Shown here: piece by piece, positions 8,772-16,892 of the stretch
Layout of the letters: each line of letters starts with the position of its first letter
Position numbering within the stretch: the first letter of the stretch is position 1
NCBI RefSeq assembly: GCF_900119845.1
Contig: NZ_FPKU01000001.1
Span: forward strand, 715,528-779,527
Source: Devosia enhydra
GTDB lineage: Bacteria; Pseudomonadota; Alphaproteobacteria; Rhizobiales; Devosiaceae
Direction of reading: 5' to 3'
DNA: 64,000 bases
Position numbers and translations under genes: made by a program
The notes under the pieces: model-generated
What the model saw: the letters and a program-made list of their open reading frames with translations, nothing else
Database searches by the model: none
Told to the model about the DNA's origin: nothing

Positions 8772-10666
8772 TGGTCCAGCAGAACGGGCCGGCCGGGAAG
8801 CCCAAGGTTTCCGGTGACGAGGGCGCGCTCCTCTCCACGGTGCGCAATCTGTGGACCTATATGTGGCCCGACAACCGGCCCGATCTGCGCCTGCGAGTCA
8901 TGCTCGCCATCGCGGCGCTGCTGGTCTCCAAGGTCGCGATCACGCTCGTGCCCTTCGCCTACAAGGGCATTGTCGATTCGCTCGATGGCGCGGCGCCCGA
9001 TGGCCCCTTGGTCATGGGGCTGGCCGTGCCCATCGTGCTCGTCATCGCCTATGGGCTGGCGAACGTCTTTGATGCCGGCTTTCAGCAATTGCGCGACGTG
9101 CTGTTCGCCAGCGTCGGCCAGCATGCGGTGCGGCGACTCGCCAACGAGACTTTCGAGCACATGCACCGGCTCTCGCTGCGCTTCCACCTGGCGCGGCGGA
9201 CGGGCGGGCTGTCGCGCGTCATCGAGCGCGGCACCAAGGGCATCGAGACCGTGGTGCGCTTCACCATGCTCAACACCGCCCCGACGCTGGTGGAGTTCAT
9301 CATCGTCGGCATCATCTTTGCCGTGATGTTCGGGATCTCCTATCTCGGCGTGCTGGTGGTGACGGTCTGGGCCTATCTCTATTTCACCATCAAGGCCTCG
9401 AACTGGCGTATTTCCATCCGTCGCGACATGAACATGAGCGACACGGACGCCAACTCCAAGGCCATCGACAGCCTGCTCAATTTCGAGACGGTGAAGTATT
9501 TCGCCAACGAGAAGATGGAGGCGCGCCGCTTCGACGAAGCGATGGCCGGCTATGAACGCTCGGCCATCCGCATCTGGACCTCGCTCGGCGTGCTCAATTT
9601 CGGGCAGGCGGCCATCTTCTACACCGGGCTGATCGTCATCAGCATCATGTCGGTGAATGGCGTCATGAGTGGCGCGCTGACGCTGGGCGATTTCGTTCTG
9701 CTCAACACCTTCCTCATGCAGGTCTACCGCCCGCTCAACTTCATCGGCTTCGTCTATCGCGAAATCCGGCAGGGGCTGACGGACATCGAGGAGATGTTCA
9801 AGCTCCTCGACCAGAAGCCCGAGATCGAGGATCGCCCCGGCGCCAAGCCGCTCGCGGTCACCGGGCCGGTCATCCGCTTCAACGATGTGCATTTCGCCTA
9901 TGATGCCGAACGGCCGATCCTCAAGGGCGTGTCCTTCGAGATCCCCGCCGGCCATACCGTAGCCGTGGTGGGTCCTTCGGGGGCCGGAAAGTCGACGCTG
10001 TCGCGGCTGCTCTACCGCTTCTACGACGTCGGTTCGGGCGCCATTACCATCGACGGGCAGGATCTGCGCGACGTGACGCAGGAGAGCCTGCGCGCCAGGA
10101 TCGGCATGGTGCCGCAGGATACGGTGCTCTTTAACGACTCCATCGCCTACAACATCCGCTACGGCCGGCCCGACGCCAATGACGAGGAGGTGCGCCGCGC
10201 CGCCGACATGGCGCAGATCGGCCCCTTCATCGCCACGCTGCCCAAGGGCTATGACAGCCAGGTGGGCGAACGCGGCCTCAAGCTCTCGGGTGGCGAAAAG
10301 CAGCGCGTCGCCATCGCGCGCACCATCCTCAAGGCCCCGCCGATCCTCATTCTCGATGAGGCGACCTCGGCGCTCGACACCAAGACCGAGCAGGATATCC
10401 AGTCGGCGCTCGACGTGGTGTCGGCCAACCGCACGACGCTCGTGATCGCCCACCGGCTCTCGACGGTGGTCAACGCCAACGAGATCATCGTGCTCAAGGA
10501 TGGCCAGATCGCCGAGCGCGGCACGCATTTCGATCTCCTCGGCCGGCAGGGGCTTTACGCCCAGATGTGGAGCCGGCAGCGCGAAGCGACCGAGGCCGAG
10601 GAGCGGGCCCGGCGCGTGGCGGCCGATGCCGAGGGACTGCTGGGGCCGGCGCGCACCAGCGTCTAG
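8771..10666 (+). CDS. Atm1/ABCB7-type ABC exporter (fused permease and ATPase)
   Basis: 631 aa half-transporter that should dimerise in the inner membrane. The N-terminal ABC_membrane domain has six helices (about 45-340), and the nucleotide-binding domain (about 380-600) has Walker A GPSGAGKST, signature LSGGEKQRVAIARTILK and Walker B ILILDEATSALD. The long polar N-terminus and the ...LNFGQAAIFYTGL... and ...FLMQVYRPLNFIGFVYREIRQ... segments resemble the Atm1 group. That group exports glutathione-linked or heavy-metal conjugates and gives metal tolerance in Novosphingobium. Coupling to an ArsR regulator supports a metal- or thiol-stress role. Start at 8771 overlaps the arsR stop. Confidence 0.9.
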   Translation: MVQQNGPAGKPKVSGDEGALLSTVRNLWTYMWPDNRPDLRLRVMLAIAALLVSKVAITLVPFAYKGIVDSLDGAAPDGPLVMGLAVPIVLVIAYGLANVFDAGFQQLRDVLFASVGQHAVRRLANETFEHMHRLSLRFHLARRTGGLSRVIERGTKGIETVVRFTMLNTAPTLVEFIIVGIIFAVMFGISYLGVLVVTVWAYLYFTIKASNWRISIRRDMNMSDTDANSKAIDSLLNFETVKYFANEKMEARRFDEAMAGYERSAIRIWTSLGVLNFGQAAIFYTGLIVISIMSVNGVMSGALTLGDFVLLNTFLMQVYRPLNFIGFVYREIRQGLTDIEEMFKLLDQKPEIEDRPGAKPLAVTGPVIRFNDVHFAYDAERPILKGVSFEIPAGHTVAVVGPSGAGKSTLSRLLYRFYDVGSGAITIDGQDLRDVTQESLRARIGMVPQDTVLFNDSIAYNIRYGRPDANDEEVRRAADMAQIGPFIATLPKGYDSQVGERGLKLSGGEKQRVAIARTILKAPPILILDEATSALDTKTEQDIQSALDVVSANRTTLVIAHRLSTVVNANEIIVLKDGQIAERGTHFDLLGRQGLYAQMWSRQREATEAEERARRVAADAEGLLGPARTSV

Positions 10667-10789
10667 CCTCGCGGGTATCCAACCGAGGGCGAAACGCGCT
10701 AGGAACTGCCGCAGCCCCTTGCGGCGCCGCGTCCCGATTGAGGGTCGCGTGCACCGCATCGAGGCGCCCCAGCGGACGACCTGCCGATA

Positions 10790-12301
10790 ATGCTGCGCGT
10801 AAACCTGATCGCCAACTTCCTGGGCCAGGGCTGGTCGGCCCTGATGCAGCTCGCCTTCGTGCCGGTCTACATCCAGTTCCTCGGCATCGAGGCCTATGGG
10901 CTCGTGGGTTTTTTCACCGTGCTGCACCTGATGGTGGCGCTGCTCGATGGCGGCATCCTCGCCACCGTCAATCGCACCATGGCGCGTTTCACCGGCGGGC
11001 AGGGTACCGCCGAGGAGGTGCGCGACCTGCTGCGCAGCGCCGAGTTCGTTCTGGCCGGTTTCTGCACGCTTGCCGCCATCGTCATCGCTCTGGCCTCGGG
11101 CTTTATCGCCGGCGGATGGTTGCAGCCCGGCAGCCTCTCCCATCAAAGCGTGCAGCTTTCGGTGATGCTGATGGGCGTCGTCGTGGCCCTGCGGGTCATG
11201 GAGGGGATCTATCGCGCCTCCATCATCGGCCTGCAGCGGCAGGTGCGGTTCAACGTCGTCTATGCCTTTATCGTCACCCTCCGCAATGGCGGAGCGGCAC
11301 TCGTCGTGGCGCTGATCTCGCCGACCATCGAGGCGTTCTTCATCTTCCAGGTGATCGCGGGCATCGTCAGCATCGCCGTGCTCTTCGGCTTTGCCGTCGG
11401 CGCCCTGCCCAAGGCCACGCGGCGGGGGCGGTTCTCCTGGCCGGTGCTAAAGGCCGCCGCGCCCTTTGCCTTCGGCGTGTTCCTGATCAGCGGCACCTAC
11501 ATGCTCTATTCGCAGGCCGACAAGCTGCTGCTGCCGCGCCTCGTCGGGCTTGCCGATTATGGCCATTACGCGCTGGCTTCGCTCGCGACCATGGCGCTGA
11601 TCCTCGTCTCCGGACCCCTGTCGATTTCGGTCATTCCCCGCATGAACCAACTGGTGGCGCGCAGCGACATGGTCAATCTGCGCTACACCTTCCACCTCGT
11701 GTCGCAGCTCAAATGCGCGCTCTTGGGAACCGCTGCTTTGGTGCTTGCCGCCTTTGCCCAGCCCGCTCTAACCCTCTGGACGGGGCAGGCGGATGTGGCC
11801 GCCGCAACCGCGCCCATCCTCACTATCCTCGTTATCGGGCAGCTCGTTCACAGCTTTACCGGCATGCCCAACCAGTTGCGCGTGAGCTTTGGCGAGACGC
11901 GACTCAACCGGCGCGTGAACATGCTGGGGCTGGTGCTGATCGTGCCCGGCGTGGTGCTCGGCGCGACCGTCGCCGGCGTCACGGGCGCCGCCATCGCCGC
12001 GGCGCTCACCAGCTGCGCCATGTTTCTCGTGGTGGCTCGTTTCGGCTTCGATGACAGCCTGCCCGACCTGCGCCGGCAATATCTGCGCGACGATATCGTG
12101 CTGCCGCTGGCGGCGGCCGGAGCGGTCACGCTGGCCTGGCGCTGGGCGCTGCCCGATGATCTGATGCAAGGGTGGCCGGCGCTGCCGCTGTTCGCGCTCG
12201 TTTCAGCCACCACGCTCGTCGCCGCGCTCGCCGCCGCCCCTGCCTGCCGTCAGGCAGCGGCACAGGAAATCAGCCGGCTGCGGAAGCGCGCGGGGCGTTG
12301 A
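10790..12301 (+). CDS. Wzx-like polysaccharide flippase (MOP superfamily)
   Basis: 503 aa integral membrane protein with about 12-14 predicted hydrophobic helices from residue 8 to 490 and short charged loops. The N-terminus (NLIANFLGQGWSALMQLAFVPVY) and the overall layout match the polysaccharide biosynthesis / oligosaccharide flippase branch of the MOP superfamily, which moves undecaprenyl-linked glycans across the inner membrane. No glycosyltransferase or polymerase gene is adjacent, so this is an isolated flippase with unknown cargo. Its 3' end overlaps the convergent PACE gene by 32 bp. Confidence 0.8.
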   Translation: MLRVNLIANFLGQGWSALMQLAFVPVYIQFLGIEAYGLVGFFTVLHLMVALLDGGILATVNRTMARFTGGQGTAEEVRDLLRSAEFVLAGFCTLAAIVIALASGFIAGGWLQPGSLSHQSVQLSVMLMGVVVALRVMEGIYRASIIGLQRQVRFNVVYAFIVTLRNGGAALVVALISPTIEAFFIFQVIAGIVSIAVLFGFAVGALPKATRRGRFSWPVLKAAAPFAFGVFLISGTYMLYSQADKLLLPRLVGLADYGHYALASLATMALILVSGPLSISVIPRMNQLVARSDMVNLRYTFHLVSQLKCALLGTAALVLAAFAQPALTLWTGQADVAAATAPILTILVIGQLVHSFTGMPNQLRVSFGETRLNRRVNMLGLVLIVPGVVLGATVAGVTGAAIAAALTSCAMFLVVARFGFDDSLPDLRRQYLRDDIVLPLAAAGAVTLAWRWALPDDLMQGWPALPLFALVSATTLVAALAAAPACRQAAAQEISRLRKRAGR

Positions 12302-12731
12302 GATCGTCCTCACCCGCCGCCTTGGGCAGCGGAAAGACCACGTCGTAGCCCCAGTTGAAGACAAAGGCATAGACCATGTAGAAGCCGGCAAAGGCCAGGT
12401 CCATGATCAGCGCCTGCCACAGGCTAATGCCCAGATACCACGCCATGAACGGCAGCAGCATGGTCAGCAGCCCCAGCTCGAACAGCACGGCATGGCCGAT
12501 GCGAATCGGCACCGTCTTGACCACGCTGCCCCTCAGCCGGCGCATGGCATGGTCGAAGCCCAGGTTGTAGACATAGTTCCACCCCATCGCGACCGTGGCG
12601 GCGACGAGGCTGACGATGCCGACATCATGCAGGGGCATATGGAAGACGAGCGCCCCGAGCGGGGTGACGAGCGCGAGCCCGAGCACCTCGAAGCACAAAG
12701 CGTGGCGGATACGATCGCGTGTGGTGCGCAT
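12270..12731 (-). CDS. PACE-family multidrug efflux transporter
   Basis: 153 aa, four membrane helices arranged as two tandem BTP (bacterial transmembrane pair) domains. The first begins MRTTRDRIRHALCFEVLGL and contains GWNYVYNLGFDHAMRR; the second begins RIGHAVLFELGLL and contains MVYAFVFNWGYDVVFP. This matches the proteobacterial antimicrobial compound efflux family (AceI-like), proton-driven exporters of biocides such as chlorhexidine; short diamines may be natural substrates. The start at 12731 is chosen because GGAGG (12737-12741) lies six bases upstream; an ATG at 12746 would precede that site. Confidence 0.88.
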   Translation of the reverse strand: MRTTRDRIRHALCFEVLGLALVTPLGALVFHMPLHDVGIVSLVAATVAMGWNYVYNLGFDHAMRRLRGSVVKTVPIRIGHAVLFELGLLTMLLPFMAWYLGISLWQALIMDLAFAGFYMVYAFVFNWGYDVVFPLPKAAGEDDLNAPRASAAG

Positions 12732-12820
12732 GGGCGCCTCCTTCAACTGCCGGGTCGTCCCGACTGCCTTGCCCTGATGGGGGAGGTCGTCCTCGCAGAT
12801 CCTGCGTCCCGCAGGAGGAT

Positions 12821-12895
12821 TGGCGCGCCCAAGGGGAATCGAACCCCTGTTCCCGCCGTGAGAGGGCGGTGTCCTGACCGCTAGACGATGGGCGC
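12821..12895 (-). tRNA. tRNA-Glu (CTC)
   Basis: A full cloverleaf can be drawn on the minus strand, 75 nt including an encoded CCA. The acceptor stem is GCGCCCA/TGGGCGC with discriminator G. The anticodon loop CTCTCAC between CCGCC and GGCGG gives anticodon CTC, and the T-loop is TTCGATTC. Confidence 0.96.
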
Positions 12896-12948
12896 GGTCT
12901 TAGTCAGATCGTCCTCATCATGACGAAAGTCAATCCTGAGGAAGTGCG

Positions 12949-13023
12949 TGGCGCGCCCTAGGGGAATCGAACCCCTCTCTCCACCGTGAAAGGGTGGCGT
13001 CCTAACCGATAGACGAAGGGCGC
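12949..13023 (-). tRNA. tRNA-Glu (TTC)
   Basis: Minus strand, 75 nt including encoded CCA. The acceptor stem is GCGCCCT/AGGGCGC. The anticodon loop CTTTCAC between CCACC and GGTGG gives TTC. It lies 53 bp upstream (in transcription sense) of the tRNA-Glu(CTC) gene and is very similar to it, so the pair is a diverged tandem duplication likely transcribed together. Confidence 0.96.
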
Positions 13024-13091
13024 TAACGCGAGGCACCGTATAGGCGGCGAAGCTGCTGAGCGCAAGAGACTTTCTTCGCTTTTCTCCACCC

Positions 13092-13553
13092 TCAGCAGCT
13101 GAAAGTGACGGGCGTCTTCCGGCCACGCGGGCGCTCGCGCACATCCACATGGATGAAGGGGTGGTTGTAGTAGCAGCCCAGCCCGCCAACGCCGCTGTGC
13201 CGCATGCCATAGGCGATCAGCTTCTCCTTGGGCACGCCGGGAATGTAGAAATCGGCCGCCATGCACTTCATGTGATAGGAGGCGTCGGCCCCACCGACCT
13301 TGCCGTTGTAGAACGGGTCGCGATAGCCCGAATTCATCACGACCTTCTTGCCGAAATGGCCCTCGAAATCCCAGATCACGAATCGCAGGGCAGGGGTCAG
13401 GCAGATGGCGTTGACATTGTCGTGCGCAATGAACGTGCCCAGCGAGCGATCGAGCCCCCTGTAACCGCTGCCATTGCTCGAGGCGAAAAAGGCCAGCGGT
13501 GCGCAGCCCGCCACGAGCCCCGTCATCAGCAGGGCGCCTATCAGTTTCTTCAT
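13092..13553 (-). CDS. lipoprotein with peptidase M15A / DUF882-like domain
   Basis: 153 aa. The N-terminal signal ends in the lipobox LVAGC (Cys at about residue 17), so the protein is probably lipid-anchored. The domain (about 40-145) has SGYRDP, SYHMKCMAADFYIPG and HPFIHVDVR. This spaced His...Asp...His pattern forms the zinc site of the M15A (D-Ala-D-Ala carboxypeptidase-like, YcbK/DUF882) family, so a peptidoglycan peptidase activity is plausible. Four further Cys could make disulphides. ATG at 13553; no clear partner gene nearby. Confidence 0.85.
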   Translation of the reverse strand: MKKLIGALLMTGLVAGCAPLAFFASSNGSGYRGLDRSLGTFIAHDNVNAICLTPALRFVIWDFEGHFGKKVVMNSGYRDPFYNGKVGGADASYHMKCMAADFYIPGVPKEKLIAYGMRHSGVGGLGCYYNHPFIHVDVRERPRGRKTPVTFSC

Positions 13554-13686
13554 CGTCGCTTCCCCGGTTCGCAGAACTGGCGAACCCCGGCCGTCGCGAC
13601 GTGACGCACCACCCTGCCAGAGCGCAGCGCTGCCCGCTGCGAAATGACTGGCGGCGCCGCGGCGACCAGGATGGGGGGAAGCTAGA

Positions 13687-13704
13687 CCGGCTTGGCTAAG
13701 CCGG
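13687..13704 (-). terminator. weak hairpin after the gloA gene
   Basis: CCGGCTT and AAGCCGG form a 7-bp stem around a 4-nt loop 27 bases beyond the stop of the leftward glyoxalase gene. On the minus strand it is followed by TCTAGCTT, not a true T-run, so termination is only a possibility. Confidence 0.3.
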
Positions 13705-13730
13705 CCCTAAGAGGCGTGGTTAAGCGGCTC

Positions 13731-14150
13731 TTACCACTTACCGGTATTGGGCATCGAGGCCCAGGGCTCGGCAGGCGCCAGCGGCTTGCCCTTCTGCAGC
13801 AGCTCCACCGAAATCTCGTCGGGCGAGCGCACGAAGGCCATGTTGCCGTCGCGCGGCGGACGATTGATGGTGATGCCCATTGCCTGCAGATGCGCGCAGG
13901 TGGCGTAGATATCGTCGACTTCATAGGCGAGATGGCCGAAATTGCGCCCGCCGCTATAGGTTTCCGGGTCCCAGTTATAGGTCAATTCCACCTGCGCGTC
14001 GGGCTGGCCTTCCGGGGCAAGGAAGATCAGCGTGTAGCGTCCCTTCTCGTTCTCGGAGCGGCGGATTTCCTTGAGCCCGAGGCCTTCGCAGTAAAAGCGC
14101 AGGCTGGCATCGACATCGGTGACGCGCACCATGGTGTGAAGATATTTCAT
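13731..14150 (-). CDS. gloA: lactoylglutathione lyase (glyoxalase I)
   Basis: 139 aa. Converts the hemithioacetal of methylglyoxal and glutathione to S-lactoylglutathione. Seen: [20 protein letters not shown] with the first metal His at residue 5, [15 protein letters not shown] with the Glu ligand (about 56), [12 protein letters not shown] with the second His (about 71) and [10 protein letters not shown] with the last Glu (about 120). This is the complete four-ligand set of nickel/zinc-type bacterial GloA, and the length is typical. It stands alone and diverges from the cold-shock gene. Confidence 0.92.
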   Translation of the reverse strand: MKYLHTMVRVTDVDASLRFYCEGLGLKEIRRSENEKGRYTLIFLAPEGQPDAQVELTYNWDPETYSGGRNFGHLAYEVDDIYATCAHLQAMGITINRPPRDGNMAFVRSPDEISVELLQKGKPLAPAEPWASMPNTGKW

Positions 14151-14279
14151 CGCATCGGCCTTCTTGAGGTTAGAAGATGAGCAGGGGCTGTTTCCCTAGC
14201 GCCACAGCGGGGCCTCGACAACAGCCGAGCAGCCAACAACAGCTCTTCAGACCCTTCCATCGCGTCCGAAAGATGGTAA

Positions 14280-14303
14280 TCACTGCTTAACTTTTGGCAG
14301 TGA
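14280..14303. promoter_or_regulatory. inverted repeat in the gloA / cold-shock gene divergent region
   Basis: TCACTGC (14280-14286) and GCAGTGA (14297-14303) form a 7-bp dyad with a 10-nt AT-rich centre, in the 220-bp space between two divergent starts. It could be an operator or part of the cold-shock 5' leader; nothing further separates these options. Confidence 0.3.
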
Positions 14304-14370
14304 ATCGGCCAGACTGTGGCAGGTTTGTGGAGTACTCCGTCGTTCGGCGGATCGGGTGTGAGGGCGCGAC

Positions 14371-14982
14371 ATGGGAGTGAAATCCTCCGCAGATGCCGAT
14401 GCGGCGGTGCCGCAGGCGCGTGGCATGGCGGATGAGCGCTCCCCCTCAGGCCCGGGTGGCGACATGGACGTGGTTGAAATCGTCGGTGCCATCAAATGGT
14501 TCGACGTCGCCAAGGGCTTTGGCTTCATCGTGCCCGATGATGGGCGCCCCGATGTGCTTTTGCACGTGACCTGCCTCCGCCGCGACGGCTTCCAGACTGC
14601 CTATGAGGGCGCGCGCGTCGTCTGCGAAGCCATGGCGCGGCCCGGCGGCCTCCAGGCCTTCCGCATTCTCTCGATGGACGAATCGACGGCGCGCCATCCC
14701 TCGCAGATGCCTGCGGCGCGCACCCATGTGACGGTCGAGCCCGAAAGCGCGCTCGAGCGGCTCGAGGTCAAGTGGTTCAACCGCATCAAGGGCTTCGGCT
14801 TCCTTACCAAGGGCGAAGGCTATCCCGATATCTTCGTCCACATGGAAACCCTGCGCCGCTTCGGGCTGACCGAGTTGCGGCCGGGACAATTCGTGCTCGT
14901 TCGCTACGGCAATGGGCCCAAGGGCCTCATGGTTGCCGAAATCCGCCCCGATGGTTGGGGAGAGGCGCCGGCGTCCCACTGA
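14371..14982 (+). CDS. double cold-shock-domain protein
   Basis: 203 aa with two cold-shock domains, the usual form in Hyphomicrobiales alongside single-domain Csp proteins. Domain 1 (about 35-100) has [13 protein letters not shown] and VLLHV; domain 2 (about 130-195) has [13 protein letters not shown] and IFVHM. These carry the RNP1- and RNP2-type aromatic residues that bind single-stranded RNA/DNA. The two are joined by a poorly conserved linker. It probably acts as an RNA chaperone or stress regulator in the cytoplasm. A start at ATG 14464 (MDVVEIVG) would remove a 31-residue low-complexity tail. Confidence 0.88.
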   Translation: MGVKSSADADAAVPQARGMADERSPSGPGGDMDVVEIVGAIKWFDVAKGFGFIVPDDGRPDVLLHVTCLRRDGFQTAYEGARVVCEAMARPGGLQAFRILSMDESTARHPSQMPAARTHVTVEPESALERLEVKWFNRIKGFGFLTKGEGYPDIFVHMETLRRFGLTELRPGQFVLVRYGNGPKGLMVAEIRPDGWGEAPASH

Positions 14983-15006
14983 CCGGGCCTGCCCAGGATA
15001 AAGCCG

Positions 15007-15486
15007 ATGCGCCCAGATTTCACCACCACCCTGCGCCGCCCCTTCGCCCGCCTCATGGCGATCGTGCTGTTCACGATGGCCCTCGCCGCGTGCAGCGCCG
15101 CCGAGGACAAGGTGACGATCACGACGGCCGCCGGCGCTTCGCACAGCTTCACCGTGGAACTGGTCGATACCGATGAAAGTCGGGCCCGCGGGCTCATGTA
15201 TCGCACCGAGCTTGCGCCCGATGCAGGCATGCTCTTCGACTTCATCGACGAGCGGCCGGTGAGCTTCTGGATGATGAACACCTTCATCCCGCTCGACATG
15301 ATCTTCGTGGCGAGCGACGGCACCATCCGCAACATCCACGCCAATGCCGTGCCGCAGGACCGCACGTCGATTCCCTCGGATGGGCCGGTGCGCTTCGTGC
15401 TCGAAATTCCCGGCGGCCGTGCTGCGGAACTTGGCATCAGCGCCGGCGACCGCATGGCGCATCCGCGTATCGGCAGCGATTCATGA
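15007..15486 (+). CDS. DUF192 lipoprotein
   Basis: 159 aa. The N-terminus has a hydrophobic stretch ending in LAAC (Cys at about 29), a lipobox, so a membrane-anchored periplasmic protein is expected. The DUF192 core follows (about 45-150): ESRARGLMYRTELAPDAGMLF, SFWMMNTFIPLDMIFV and RFVLEIPGGRAAELGI. The family is widespread and small, and its function is unknown. Its stop overlaps the next start by four bases (ATGA at 15483-15486), so the two are probably co-translated. Confidence 0.88.
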   Translation: MRPDFTTTLRRPFARLMAIVLFTMALAACSAAEDKVTITTAAGASHSFTVELVDTDESRARGLMYRTELAPDAGMLFDFIDERPVSFWMMNTFIPLDMIFVASDGTIRNIHANAVPQDRTSIPSDGPVRFVLEIPGGRAAELGISAGDRMAHPRIGSDS

Positions 15487-15872
15487 CGCTGGCGGCCGGC
15501 GCCGCGCTCCTCGCATCACTGCTGCTGATCGGCCTGGCCGGTTTCCATGCCGCCCTCGCCATGGGCGCGCCCTGGGGCGCCTATGCCTGGGGCGGGCAGC
15601 ACAAGGGCGCGCTGCCGCAGCGGCTGCAATGGGGCAGCGCGGCCTCCGTGCCCGTCGTTCTGGGCATGGCGGTGGTGCTGCTGATCCGCACCGGGCTCTT
15701 GCACCCGCAGCTCTCGGCGGCCATGGAATGGGCAGTCTGGGCGATCTTCCTTTATCTCGTGCTCAACGCGGTCGCCAACTGGCGCTCCGAGAGTGAGCAG
15801 GAGCGCCGCGTGATGGGCCCGCTGGCAACCGGGCTTGCGCTACTGGTCGCAATCGTCGCCTTCAACACCTGA
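15483..15872 (+). CDS. small four-helix membrane protein
   Basis: 129 aa with about four hydrophobic helices (residues 3-24, 50-70, 77-95 and 107-127) and a conserved-looking loop GAPWGAYAWGGQHKGALP between the first two. I do not recognise the family with confidence; the loop and layout recall small DUF3995-type proteins, but this is a guess. Translation is coupled to the DUF192 lipoprotein by an ATGA overlap, suggesting both act at the inner membrane. Confidence 0.7.
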   Translation: MTLAAGAALLASLLLIGLAGFHAALAMGAPWGAYAWGGQHKGALPQRLQWGSAASVPVVLGMAVVLLIRTGLLHPQLSAAMEWAVWAIFLYLVLNAVANWRSESEQERRVMGPLATGLALLVAIVAFNT

Positions 15873-15975
15873 TCTGACGCGCTGGGAGTGCCTCGGCACG
15901 CTGCCAGTCCTTGCTGTGCCGCATGCCTGCGGCGATCCGGCATCGCCCTTCGCCGCGCGGACCGCTCAAGCCCCA

Positions 15976-16010
15976 AAAGCAAACCGGCCGGAGCGTGAGC
16001 CCCGGCCGGT
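15976..16010 (-). terminator. intrinsic terminator of the outer-membrane protein gene
   Basis: ACCGGCCGG (15983-15991) and CCGGCCGGT (16002-16010) make a perfect 9-bp stem around a 10-nt loop. On the minus strand it is followed by TTTGCTTTT, a good T-rich tail, 40 bases past the stop of the leftward beta-barrel gene. Confidence 0.7.
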
Positions 16011-16049
16011 TCGATATCCAATGATCGCGCCGGAAAACCGGCGATGATC

Positions 16050-16703
16050 TTAGAAGTGGAAGTTCACGCCAGCACGGATCGCGTGCGAGGTGAGCGCGAT
16101 GGTCGGGTTGATCCCGCCGGTGTCGTACACGGCATCGCCGTAATCGCTGTAGCGATACTCGAGGTTGAGCGAGACGTTGTCGGCAACGGCCACGTCGACA
16201 CCGGCACCGATGGTCCAGCCGATGTGGGTCTGGCTGTCTTCTTCGGGCAGGTTGTTCGAACGGGTGCCGCCGGCGACGGCGAGACCGCCGGTGATGTATG
16301 GCATGAAGTTGCCGCCATCGAAGCCGAGCTTGGCGCGGAGCGAGCCTTCCCAGTCGATCGTCTGAACGGTGTCGAAGGTGGTGATATCGCCCGAGGCATT
16401 GGACCAGGAGATGTCAGCGACCACGCCGCCAACGACTGCGTCGGACAGGTAGAAGTTGGCACCGACCTGCGCACCGAGCAGCCAGCCCGACGGCGAAATG
16501 TCGTTCGTGCCCGGGCCCGAAGTGTGGTCGGCTTCGGCCGAGATGTAGCCGACATGCACGCCGACATACGGGCCTTCCCACAGGCCGCTGACCATCGGGG
16601 CAGCAACCACGGGCGGGGCGGGGACGTAGAGATCGGCGGCCTGGGCGGCGGCCGGAGCAGCCACGACGGCGGCTGCCAGCATCAGAGTCTTGGTAAAGCG
16701 CAT
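16050..16703 (-). CDS. Omp25/31-type outer-membrane beta-barrel protein
   Basis: 217 aa. The signal peptide ends at AQA (about residue 22), and the mature protein begins ADLYVPAPPVV. Alternating hydrophobic strands follow, and the C-terminus VNFHF ends in Phe, the signal for BamA insertion. GPYVGVHVGYI and LEYRYSDYGD are typical of the Omp25/Omp31 porin-like family of Hyphomicrobiales. Start at 16703 is set by GAGGAGG at 16709-16716 just upstream; an upstream in-frame start at 16745 lacks a site. Abundant structural envelope protein is the usual role. It has its own terminator and a repeated sequence in front of it. Confidence 0.9.
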   Translation of the reverse strand: MRFTKTLMLAAAVVAAPAAAQAADLYVPAPPVVAAPMVSGLWEGPYVGVHVGYISAEADHTSGPGTNDISPSGWLLGAQVGANFYLSDAVVGGVVADISWSNASGDITTFDTVQTIDWEGSLRAKLGFDGGNFMPYITGGLAVAGGTRSNNLPEEDSQTHIGWTIGAGVDVAVADNVSLNLEYRYSDYGDAVYDTGGINPTIALTSHAIRAGVNFHF

Positions 16704-16739
16704 TAAGGCCTCCTCGGCTATTAACGTCAGGGCACAATC

Positions 16740-16779
16740 TTCCAACGATCCTTAAAAGGCAATTTCCAAACATCCTTAA
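16740..16779 (-). promoter_or_regulatory. two 16-bp direct repeats upstream of the Omp gene
   Basis: Read on the plus strand, TTCCAACGATCCTTAA (16740-16755) recurs as TTCCAAACATCCTTAA (16764-16779): 14 of 16 positions match, with a period of 24 bases. They lie 37-76 bp upstream of the start codon. The spacing of about two helical turns suits a regulator binding both sites on one face of the DNA. Regulator unknown. Confidence 0.45.
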
Positions 16780-16892
16780 CGCCCCATTTTCGCGCCATTT
16801 CAGCCGGCTTTGCCCTTTGGTGTTGCAGATTGGTCATGATTTAGGCGGTTCGGGCTTGCCCGCCGCCCCATTTTAGGCAGGTCGAACCCGAC

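Noticed and set aside
8747-11146. 799-codon minus-strand open frame opposite the ABC exporter
   Set aside because: Antisense of the exporter and flippase genes, with His/Asp/Arg-rich composition typical of a reverse-strand GC artefact.
12821-13023. Integration (att) sites at the tRNA-Glu pair
   Set aside because: No integrase gene and no direct repeat of the tRNA 3' ends elsewhere in the window beyond the tRNA genes themselves.
13554-13730. Small gene between the M15-type lipoprotein and gloA genes
   Set aside because: No frame with a plausible start, ribosome-binding site and family resemblance; only a weak hairpin was seen.
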